Positions 54,308-62,631 of a DNA stretch of 64,000 bases are shown here, one piece after another. Source of the DNA: Pedobacter sp. KBS0701 (GTDB lineage Bacteria; Bacteroidota; Bacteroidia; Sphingobacteriales; Sphingobacteriaceae); assembly GCF_005938645.2 (NCBI RefSeq), contig NZ_CP042171.1, forward strand, positions 186,001 to 250,000, read 5' to 3'. Position 1 is the stretch's first letter; each line of letters begins with the position of its first letter. Below the pieces are notes generated by a model that worked only from the letters and a program-made list of their open reading frames with translations, did no database searches and was not told the origin of the DNA. The position numbers and the translations under genes were made by a program.

Positions 54308-54976
54308 TTAGAATCTGATGAATGTATGGTTGTTGCTCAGCACATGCAGCATTCCGCCAGATGATGGTTCTATATCGGTGGTCTGGCATTGTGCTTTAAG
54401 GTCTACGTTTGGATCATTGGGTTGTGCAGTTACATTAGGAGGATCCAGACCACCCCTAACTTTTATATAATAGAGATAATATATCGGTGCAGATGACCAG
54501 GATTCGGCTGGCTTGGGCTGCAAAATCCTTTGGATTGCTGTTTGCGTATTTGCTGCGTTACCCACAATGGTCGCCTGTAAGGGTGTTGTCATCAATGCAA
54601 TCCTTGATTTGGAGATGTACATCCTGAGCGAATCTGCGCTGATATCCTTATACATATCGGCAAGGCCATAGTTATTGTTTTCATTAATAAGTCTGACCGA
54701 ATCTCTTTTTATTTTCAGGTAGCTGTTAATGGAATAGTTGGTGGGGGCAAAAAAAGTTGCTGCACCATTTACTTCCTGCTTCATGTTGTAATGATCAATC
54801 ACCATAATCAGCGTATCAAACAAGTGGTACTTGTGCTGTTTAAGGTAATCGTATGTTGTTAATGGGGTTTTGGCGGTACTTAATCCGCCATCTGTCAGGT
54901 ATTCACTTTTCTTGCAGCTTGTAAAATAGGCAAGCCCCATACAGCATATTATGGAATAGAATATTTTATTTTTCAT
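54308..54976 (-). CDS. fasciclin-domain lipoprotein (PUL 3)
   Basis: 222 residues. Lipobox AYFTSC (Cys21) followed by KK. One fasciclin-like domain (about 38-222) recognised from ATFFAPTNYSI near the start and GGMLHVLSNNHTFIRF at the end. Fasciclin domains mediate adhesion and protein or glycan contacts; here it sits between SusD (4 bases upstream) and the DUF5007 gene. Role in glycan capture is inference. Confidence 0.8.
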   Translation of the reverse strand: MKNKIFYSIICCMGLAYFTSCKKSEYLTDGGLSTAKTPLTTYDYLKQHKYHLFDTLIMVIDHYNMKQEVNGAATFFAPTNYSINSYLKIKRDSVRLINENNNYGLADMYKDISADSLRMYISKSRIALMTTPLQATIVGNAANTQTAIQRILQPKPAESWSSAPIYYLYYIKVRGGLDPPNVTAQPNDPNVDLKAQCQTTDIEPSSGGMLHVLSNNHTFIRF

Positions 54977-54980
54977 TATT

Positions 54981-56450
54981 TTACATCTTTGAGCTCCAGA
55001 ACGGAGTTTGGGTTAACTTTTTGTTTATAATCATTAACGCCGGGTCTATCGGCCAATAATATTTGCCTGCATCGAAGTCGCCTTTGTTCATCTTGTCATC
55101 GCCGAATTTAATAGTGCCGGTTTTTCTGCCAAGCCTAACCAAGTCGTAAAAACGATGTCCTTCCAGAAATAGTTCTCTTCCACGCTCGTTTATAATGGCC
55201 TCAAACAAGTTGGCATTATCGCCATTCCAGGCACCCGCACCTGCTATGCCCCTTACTTCATTGAGTATGGCCCTGGATTGATCAAACTGGTTTAATGCTG
55301 CAAGTGCTTCTGCCTTTAAAAGCTTTATATCTGCAAGCCTGAAAATGATGATGTTATTATGGGCTACCGGAATAATTACGTTTTGTCCGTTAACATAGGT
55401 GATATTCGAATACTTGATACAGATCGGGTCTGTTGAATTGGTCAGCGCAAAGGCTTTGGAATACCGTTTATCGTTAAGATCATCGAAAAGATTCTTTAAC
55501 GTAGTGGTATTGAGTGAAAAAACAGCATTTCCGGTATTAGTTGTTAAATAAGGGCTTTTTAACGTGTAATTTGCTATGTTAGCTACATTGCCTTCATTTT
55601 CACCACTTTGGGCAATCTCAAAAATGCCCTCATTAGATTTACCTTTGTATATGTCAAGGTAACTATCCCTGTTTACATACTGATAAAAGTTTTGGTCGAT
55701 AATCTTGCTGGTTGTCAAATTACAGTTTTGGTAATCGCCCTGCCAGGCATAAATATGTGCCAGAAGGGCGTAAGCTGAACCTTTATTTGCTCTTACGGCT
55801 CTATTTGCAGGGTTCGCATAATCCCAGTTCAAAAGGCTTATTGCCATGTTAACATCACTTAAGCATTGTGCTAAAACTTCAGCTGCCTTATTGCGTGGAA
55901 TATCTACAGCATCTGCAATCGCTCCGGTTTGTATAACCAGGGGAACATCTCCCCAAATTCTGGTCATGTAGAAATAATTGAATGCCCTTAAAAAATAGGC
56001 TTCGCCCAAGAGATTATTTTTTGATGTAGGAGAAGAAAATTTATCATCTGGTATTGTCGGGATAAATTTGAGACATCTATTGGCTTGATCTATGGCGCTA
56101 TAGAAGCTGTCATATCTTCTCATTTGCATCATTGGATCTCCTGTTTCTGCAGTAGCAACAGGTATGGACCAATTGATCGCAGCAATGTTGTCGAAACGAT
56201 AAGAATTCGCAGAAGAGAATTCATCAGTAGGCAGGTCTCCGTAGGCATAAAAAGCAAGTCCATTTGCCTTATTCAAGGTTTTTCTCAATAGTGCGTAACC
56301 TCCTGCTATACCCTTGTCTGCATCGTTCTCATTTTTCCAAAAGGTAATATCTGTAGAGGTGCTAATGGGTTTTTCATCAAGAAACTTTTTGCATGAAGTG
56401 GCCATGCTCAATCCGATTGCACAGCATATATATATTGCTAATCTTTTCAT
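54981..56450 (-). CDS. SusD/RagB-family lipoprotein (PUL 3)
   Basis: 489 residues, slightly short for SusD. Signal ending SMATSCKKFLDEKP (Cys20). Contains LLGEAYFLRAFNYFYMTRIWGDVP in shorter conserved runs, IFRLADIKLLKAEALAALNQ and INERGRELFLEGHRFYDLVRLGR. Partner of the SusC gene 11 bases upstream. Confidence 0.95.
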   Translation of the reverse strand: MKRLAIYICCAIGLSMATSCKKFLDEKPISTSTDITFWKNENDADKGIAGGYALLRKTLNKANGLAFYAYGDLPTDEFSSANSYRFDNIAAINWSIPVATAETGDPMMQMRRYDSFYSAIDQANRCLKFIPTIPDDKFSSPTSKNNLLGEAYFLRAFNYFYMTRIWGDVPLVIQTGAIADAVDIPRNKAAEVLAQCLSDVNMAISLLNWDYANPANRAVRANKGSAYALLAHIYAWQGDYQNCNLTTSKIIDQNFYQYVNRDSYLDIYKGKSNEGIFEIAQSGENEGNVANIANYTLKSPYLTTNTGNAVFSLNTTTLKNLFDDLNDKRYSKAFALTNSTDPICIKYSNITYVNGQNVIIPVAHNNIIIFRLADIKLLKAEALAALNQFDQSRAILNEVRGIAGAGAWNGDNANLFEAIINERGRELFLEGHRFYDLVRLGRKTGTIKFGDDKMNKGDFDAGKYYWPIDPALMIINKKLTQTPFWSSKM

Positions 56451-56461
56451 CGTAGTAATGT

Positions 56462-59400
56462 TTAAAATGTTAAATCAATGCCAAATGTGTACTTTTTGGG
56501 AATGGGGTAGTCGTTTCCGCCAGAATACCCATCTACTCCAACCGCTTCCGGATCAGGTACAGTGGATTTGGACCATACTTTTACATTATCCATTACACCG
56601 TAAAATCTAATCATGCTCATGCCTAGTTTTTTGGTGAGTTTTTGAGGCAAGGCATAGCCCAAGCGGATATTTTTGATGCGTAAGAAACTTGCGTCCTCTA
56701 CGTACATGCTCTGGCCTATATGCCATTTGTCTACTGTATTGGTAATCAGTCCTGGGTATTTGGCAATATCTCCCGGTTTGGACCAGAAATCCGAAACATT
56801 AAAGTTTGATGCAGGTCCTGATCTTGGCCCCCAGTAGAAGTATGGATTAGAAGTTCCTGCATCCTGAAACTTATCTGAGAGGTAGCCATTACGCAGGCTG
56901 CGGCCAGAAATGAAAGTAACCAGCACATCAAGAGAAAAGCCTTTGTATGAAAATGAATTGTTCATACCGCCTGTAATGTCTGGATTTGGATTTCCATAAG
57001 ATACATAATCATTATAATCGATATTGTAATCCCCGTTCTGATCTGCCCTTGCCGGATCACCTGCACTGTATTGTGCTCCCCCAAAGTGCGTAATCCTTTT
57101 GCCTGTTTTTGGGTCTACAGGAACATCTGCGTCCGTTGAATAGATTCCTTTCACGTCCCAGACCTTATAGGTGAACAATGGTTCGCCAACGCTCAGGGTC
57201 TGTTGTAGCCAAGGCGGCCCGAAAGTAAAATCTCTTCCCCCGTTTGGCAGTTTGGTAATATAATTATCGTTATAAGCGATATTGAAATTGGTTGTCCACT
57301 GAAATTTTGACTTAGGCCCAAAATTTCTCGTGGTTAAAGTTAACTCAATACCGGAATTACGCAGATCAACAAAATTGTTTGAGATCTGAGAATAACCAGT
57401 AGTAAGTGGTACGGCAACCTGAAATACCTTACTTTTAGAATCCCGTACATAGTAATCGGCTGTTAAGGTTATTCTGTCCTTAAGCAGTCCCATGTCGATT
57501 CCCGCGTTGAACTGCGGACTTCTTTCCCAGCTGATCGAACTTGCTGATGCTGCTCCATAATAATCCGGGTATAATACTGATGTCCCATTATAGGTATTCT
57601 GAAAGCCACCTACACCATTTGCCAATACTGATGTTGGATAACCTGCATCTCCTATTAACGATTGGTACTGGGCATAATAAGCGCCGGGATCATTTCCGGT
57701 TACGCCATAACTCGCCCTAAACTTTAAGTAGGAAACAATATTCTTCAGTGGTGAGAAGAAATGCTCTTCAGATGCATTCCAGCCTGCTGAAACTGAAGGG
57801 AAGGAGCCCCAACGGCTGTCAGCACTATACCTTGAAGAGGCATCGGCACGGTATACTGCCTGAAAAAGATATTTTCCTTTGTAATCATAAACAAAACTTC
57901 CCATCCAAGATAAGCGCGAGCGCTCCTGGATATCGTTACTTACATACAAATTTGGACCAGCAGCAATTCCCGTAACGGTTTTTACCGCATCCGAATTTCC
58001 TATACTTGAGCTATAAGTATTGTTGAGTATGTTTTTTTCCATTCCCTGTAGCAGGACGATGTTAAAATTATGTCCGCTTTTCAATGACTTATAGTAGTTT
58101 AATGTGTTCTCCAATTCCCAACGGTTGGTTTGGTAGATATATCCGTAAGCTTCATTCTGGCCGCTGGAACTTAAAAGATTTGGTTTAAAATAGCTTCTGG
58201 TATTATTGTTTATATTGTACGATATCGTGCTTTTTAAGTTTAAACCAGGTATAATAGTATATTGGGCCATTGTGTTACCATTCAAACTGGTGGTTTTGTC
58301 ATCGTCTCTAAGTTCATCATATCTGCCAGTATATAACGCCTGTTCAGTTGGGCCAATGCTCCAAAAAGATGATGGGAAACCCCAGGTTGTGAAGGGGTAT
58401 TTGTTTTGGTCGCCTTGACCGTGCTTGGCTTTGGTCAGGCCGACAAATAGATTGGTCTGGATCAGCAATTTTTCAGTAGGAGATACCTGGAAGAACAGGC
58501 TAGGGGTAATCCTGTTGATATCATAACCTTTCATTACCCCTTCCTCAAAGTAACGGTTGAAAGAGAATCTATAAGAATATTTATCCGTTGCCCCCGATAT
58601 GCTTGCATCAATATTGCTGATATTTCCCGTTTGGAGAAATAACCCCTGCCAGTCTGTATTGTTGTTGAAAGCAGTATTTAAACTGTCGGTTAACATCATA
58701 TTCAGATTTTTGAGCAGGTCGTATGATGCATTGCCCCCATAGAGTAAATCCATTTTCAGTCTTCTCTCCGCAGTACCGGTTTGGATTGGTTTCAGTGCCG
58801 GTTTGTTCGCAATACCGAAATAGCTTGATATCCTGATCTGTGGTGGAGCGCCAATAACTGCACGCTTTGTTTTTACAATAATAACGCCGTTTGCCGCCCT
58901 GGCACCATAAACTGCTGAAGCAGATGCATCCTTAAGTACATCGACAGATTCGATGTCGTTGGGGTTTATTGCCTGTAATGGACTGCTTCCATAGGCCGAC
59001 CCAATATCATTGACATCATAAATCACACCATCGATAACGTATAAGGGCGAACTGCTTTGGCCTAAGTTTACATTACTTGCACCACGGATGTTGACGATGT
59101 TGTTCCCTCCGGGTTCGCCCGAAGTACTCAAGACTGTCAGTCCTGCAACCCTTCCCTGCAGCATGGCATCAAATGTAGAGTAAGGCGTATTTTCAAAATC
59201 TTTTCCTTTTACAGAAGATATAGCACCAGCTGTTTTTTTTCTCTGGATATTCTGATAGCCTATGGCAACCACCTCATCCAAAGAGTTGTTATCTTCCGCA
59301 AGCTCAATATTAATGCTTGTCTGGCCTGCAGCAGAAACTTCTTTTGACTTATAGCCAACAATGCTTACCGTCAACATTGATGAGCCTTCTTTTAAGGTCA

Positions 59401-59599
59401 GCGAGAAGTTTCCCTTTGTATCCGAAGAGGTACCGTTTGTTGTGCCCTTTTGTTTAATAGATGCCCCGGGTAAAGGCTGGTTTTTTCCATCAGTTACTGT
59501 TCCGGTAACTTTGGTTTGTGCGAAGCTAAGAAAGGGTACCATGAGGAATATGATGATGCCCAGGAACTTACTCCGCCCTAAAGTAAGGTTTGATTTCAT
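56462..59599 (-). CDS. SusC/RagA TonB-dependent transporter (PUL 3)
   Basis: 1045 residues from the ATG at 59599 (MKSNLTLGRSKFLG), giving a normal signal peptide ending SFAQT. An in-frame ATG 17 codons upstream would place a palindrome inside the gene. Carboxypeptidase-regulatory-like domain (about 30-105), plug (about 110-235, with VVAIGYQ, NIRGASNVNLG and ASAVYGARAANGVI), barrel ending KYTFGIDLTF. No STN domain, and no sigma, anti-sigma or HTCS gene adjacent, so the regulator must lie elsewhere. Confidence 0.96.
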   Translation of the reverse strand: MKSNLTLGRSKFLGIIIFLMVPFLSFAQTKVTGTVTDGKNQPLPGASIKQKGTTNGTSSDTKGNFSLTLKEGSSMLTVSIVGYKSKEVSAAGQTSINIELAEDNNSLDEVVAIGYQNIQRKKTAGAISSVKGKDFENTPYSTFDAMLQGRVAGLTVLSTSGEPGGNNIVNIRGASNVNLGQSSSPLYVIDGVIYDVNDIGSAYGSSPLQAINPNDIESVDVLKDASASAVYGARAANGVIIVKTKRAVIGAPPQIRISSYFGIANKPALKPIQTGTAERRLKMDLLYGGNASYDLLKNLNMMLTDSLNTAFNNNTDWQGLFLQTGNISNIDASISGATDKYSYRFSFNRYFEEGVMKGYDINRITPSLFFQVSPTEKLLIQTNLFVGLTKAKHGQGDQNKYPFTTWGFPSSFWSIGPTEQALYTGRYDELRDDDKTTSLNGNTMAQYTIIPGLNLKSTISYNINNNTRSYFKPNLLSSSGQNEAYGYIYQTNRWELENTLNYYKSLKSGHNFNIVLLQGMEKNILNNTYSSSIGNSDAVKTVTGIAAGPNLYVSNDIQERSRLSWMGSFVYDYKGKYLFQAVYRADASSRYSADSRWGSFPSVSAGWNASEEHFFSPLKNIVSYLKFRASYGVTGNDPGAYYAQYQSLIGDAGYPTSVLANGVGGFQNTYNGTSVLYPDYYGAASASSISWERSPQFNAGIDMGLLKDRITLTADYYVRDSKSKVFQVAVPLTTGYSQISNNFVDLRNSGIELTLTTRNFGPKSKFQWTTNFNIAYNDNYITKLPNGGRDFTFGPPWLQQTLSVGEPLFTYKVWDVKGIYSTDADVPVDPKTGKRITHFGGAQYSAGDPARADQNGDYNIDYNDYVSYGNPNPDITGGMNNSFSYKGFSLDVLVTFISGRSLRNGYLSDKFQDAGTSNPYFYWGPRSGPASNFNVSDFWSKPGDIAKYPGLITNTVDKWHIGQSMYVEDASFLRIKNIRLGYALPQKLTKKLGMSMIRFYGVMDNVKVWSKSTVPDPEAVGVDGYSGGNDYPIPKKYTFGIDLTF

Positions 59600-59614
59600 T
59601 AGTTTATTGGTTAG

Positions 59615-59640
59615 TTTAAACGTTGTGGTAACGTTTATAA
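59615..59640. promoter_or_regulatory. palindrome in the SusC leader, candidate repressor site
   Basis: TAAACGTT (59617-59624), GTGG, TAACGTTTA (59629-59637): a near-perfect inverted repeat 18-38 bases before the SusC start. It resembles LacI-type operators, but no LacI gene is in the window. Confidence 0.35.
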
Positions 59641-59802
59641 ATTTACCCATTAATGATTTGATTGTAATGAATATTTTACCCTATTCGAATCATTTTTTAA
59701 CCAGTTTAAAGTAGAATAAATCTTCTCTCGTTGTTACCTTATCATCTGATTTAAGCTTTTCTATTATTTATGGATACCAGATATTATTGAATGTATTTCT
59801 AA

Positions 59803-59846
59803 TAAAAAAACTCCTTATTTCTTTAAAGGAATAAGGAGTTTTTTGT
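59803..59846 (-). terminator. terminator after the second GH127 gene
   Basis: AAAAACTCCTTATT and AATAAGGAGTTTTT form a perfect long stem with T-tracts on both strands, 10 bases past the stop at 59856. It separates the GH127 transcript from the SusC operon. Confidence 0.92.
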
Positions 59847-59855
59847 CTTTAGTGA

Positions 59856-62258
59856 TTATTCTACCGTCCATTCATGTACGCCAGTTGCTTGTTCTGGCGG
59901 AAGCCTTATTTCCATCCTTAAAGCAGAGGTACTTACCTGTTTGAATTTTACAACATTCCATTTATCCTTACTGATCTCATAAGGAGATATTGATTCTACA
60001 GGGATCCACAGTTCGCCTTTCTTGTAAAGTAACCTGTAAGAGGCTGGAATTCGACAGCCACCCCAGGGACCATCATCATACCAGTAAACTTTAGATTCGC
60101 TGACAGTCTGCTCCGATTCAAAATTATATTGCAGAAATTCGTCGGTGTTTTTTGCGGGCCACCAGTGCAGGTAGGGGAAATTTGTATCTTTTGAATTGGC
60201 AGGTTCGTACTGATCTTTGATTGCCGAGAACATTCTCTTGTTTTTTAACGAGCCTGATACCTGACTTCTGCTTGCTATGGTTGGTGCAGGCTTTGGCATG
60301 GCCGCTGATTGCTCATAAGGTATCCATACTGTCATTTCGCTTGGCCCCCTGTTTGCCCAGGCATAATACGGTATGGCCTTAACATCCTGAGCGGTTACCA
60401 AAAGGCTGTCGCTCTTTATTTGCCGTTTTGTGCTTTGGCCTTTAATATCGATTACTCCTACACCATCAAGAAGGTTTTGCTCATAATGAGAAGAGGCAAT
60501 TGCATTCTTACCGATCATAATATTCTGTACCAGGCTGTCTTTATTGTCTGGGCCTTCAAGGCAGTAAACAACAGGTCCGCGTTGTAATACAAAACGTGAA
60601 GCATCGTCTTTAACGTTTTTGTTAGCGATCACTTTGTCGGTTTCCATGGGTAGGTTTAAGAAAATTTTATCGCCTTTTTCCCATTTTCTGGTTAAAACAG
60701 CATAGCCTTTTTCTGTAATAAATGATGTGACCTCCCCATTGATTGAAATCTTTACAGGAGTTGTTTTTTTATCCATAAATGAATAAAGATTTCCTGGCGA
60801 GGCCTCTTGGGCTGCCCAGCCCGGAATCCGGATTCTTAGGGTAAAAACAGCAGTTTTTTCCGGGTTGATATTGATGGTTACCTCTCCTTTCCAGGGATAG
60901 TCTGTAGTCTGTGTGATTTCTACCCCCGTGGTGGCAAGGGAAATTTTACTGGTGTTGCTCATAAACAGGTTTATATACAGGTCGTTTTTATCCTGTGCAT
61001 ACACATAACCTGGCAGAGAAGGTAAAAAGCGGGCCATATTACTAATGCAACATGCGCAACTGATCCACGCGCTCCGCTGATGTTGAAACATGGATGCCAA
61101 TGGGTTTGGATAAAAGAAACGATCGCCACTTAACGAAACGCCAGATAATAATCCATTATATAATGTTCTTTCCAATACGTCAACGTATTTAGAATCCCCA
61201 TGCAGCAGGAACATTCTTTCATTCCAGTAAACATTTCCAATAGCGGCACAGGTTTCGGCATAAGCAGACATATTTGGTAATTGGTAAGCTTCTCCGAAAG
61301 CTTCACCAGCTCCTGTAGCACCAATACCTCCGGTAACATATAATTTTTTATTTACTACGTCTCCCCAAATATCATCAATAGCAGACAGGTATTTTGTATC
61401 TCCGGTAAGCGCAGCAATATCTGCCATTCCTGTATACATATAGGCTGCCCTCACGGCATGGCCAACAGCTGTATGCTGATCGGTAACTTTTTCATGTGCC
61501 TGATTATATTCATCTCCTTTCGGACCCCTCACGTCCAGGAAGAACTTTGCGAGGTCCAGATATTTTTGATTACCGGTAACACGGTACATTTTGGATAGCC
61601 CGATCTCTACAATCTGGTGGCCCGGGTATTCTTCTGTTTTTCCGGGACCAAAGGTTTTTACCAAAAGGTTTGCATTTCTAATGGCAATGTTTAATAGTGT
61701 CTTTTTACCGGTTGCCTGATAATGGGCCACTGCGGCCTCATAAAGATGTCCAGCATTATAAAGCTCATGACTTAATATCTCTTCCTTCTCCCAACGTTTA
61801 GCGCCGATCCATTCATGCGGTTTTTTTGCATTCACCGTCCTGAAAGTGAATAAATATCCATCGGGTTCTTGTGCCCCGCCGATTATGCTGATAAGCGTAT
61901 CAATATAAGCTTCAAGTTTTGGATTTGCTTTATTCTGAATGGAATAAGATGCGCCCTCAATTGCTTTATATACATCGGTATCATCAAACGGAAATTCACT
62001 CATCTTATCTCCACTCATTTTTTTTCCTGCCCTCAGAAAATTATCCATTCTGCCATTTGCTTTACATTGTGCAATTACATAGGGGATAGTTACTTTTGCA
62101 TTGATCTCCATTTTTGGCTGCCAAAAGTTATCCTCTACATGAACCTTTGTAAACGCTACGGGCTTGATCGGATAATCTTTCTTTTGCGCAAACGTATTGA
62201 ATGCCAATGAGATTAATAATGTGCAAAATAGGATTAGCTGATTTATTTTATTCTTCAT
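59856..62258 (-). CDS. GH127 beta-L-arabinofuranosidase
   Basis: 800 residues from the ATG at 62258 (MKNKINQLILF); upstream in-frame starts would hide the signal peptide, which ends NTFAQ. GH127 barrel (about 30-430), beta-sandwich domains (about 430-650) and a C-terminal discoidin-like sandwich (about 670-800). The zinc cluster is complete: Glu335 and Cys337 in YAETCAAIGN, Cys403-Cys404 in SCACCISN. This spacing closely follows the characterised Bifidobacterium enzyme HypBA1 (Glu338, Cys340, Cys417, Cys418). Releases beta-L-arabinofuranose, as found on hydroxyproline-rich glycoproteins. Confidence 0.92.
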   Translation of the reverse strand: MKNKINQLILFCTLLISLAFNTFAQKKDYPIKPVAFTKVHVEDNFWQPKMEINAKVTIPYVIAQCKANGRMDNFLRAGKKMSGDKMSEFPFDDTDVYKAIEGASYSIQNKANPKLEAYIDTLISIIGGAQEPDGYLFTFRTVNAKKPHEWIGAKRWEKEEILSHELYNAGHLYEAAVAHYQATGKKTLLNIAIRNANLLVKTFGPGKTEEYPGHQIVEIGLSKMYRVTGNQKYLDLAKFFLDVRGPKGDEYNQAHEKVTDQHTAVGHAVRAAYMYTGMADIAALTGDTKYLSAIDDIWGDVVNKKLYVTGGIGATGAGEAFGEAYQLPNMSAYAETCAAIGNVYWNERMFLLHGDSKYVDVLERTLYNGLLSGVSLSGDRFFYPNPLASMFQHQRSAWISCACCISNMARFLPSLPGYVYAQDKNDLYINLFMSNTSKISLATTGVEITQTTDYPWKGEVTININPEKTAVFTLRIRIPGWAAQEASPGNLYSFMDKKTTPVKISINGEVTSFITEKGYAVLTRKWEKGDKIFLNLPMETDKVIANKNVKDDASRFVLQRGPVVYCLEGPDNKDSLVQNIMIGKNAIASSHYEQNLLDGVGVIDIKGQSTKRQIKSDSLLVTAQDVKAIPYYAWANRGPSEMTVWIPYEQSAAMPKPAPTIASRSQVSGSLKNKRMFSAIKDQYEPANSKDTNFPYLHWWPAKNTDEFLQYNFESEQTVSESKVYWYDDGPWGGCRIPASYRLLYKKGELWIPVESISPYEISKDKWNVVKFKQVSTSALRMEIRLPPEQATGVHEWTVE

Positions 62259-62631
62259 ACTTATCTGGTTATTTAAGGATTTTGTGTTCATTATATAAAC
62301 CTGACTATTCAAAATAGTATATAAGCTGATTAGCTTTTCGGTTATATTTAGAATCACACGAAGCTAGCGCATTTGAAAATAAAAGTCTAAGTGTTTTTTT
62401 GCAGGTCGTAGCAAGATTTTACCTCAATCTTGGGTGTATGAGAACATTCTATTGCTCTGATATACCAATATATGACCCTGAATCTTTGTGGTAATAAGAG
62501 CTAGTTTCTGTATAGAATAATTTGAAATTTTTTGTTTATTACAGGCCTGCCAGATTCCAAGATCTCTCCATTTAGCTGTGCTACAGTCGAGATGACAACC
62601 ATTCTATTACATACTCTCCTGTGGAGCTATT
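62259..62631. other. 373-bp gap with a C-type repeat
   Basis: Holds the GH127 promoter region and, at about 62552-62610, a C-type repeat (AGATCTCTCCATTTAGCTG, then GTCGAGATGACAACC). No gene or terminator recognised. Confidence 0.6.
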
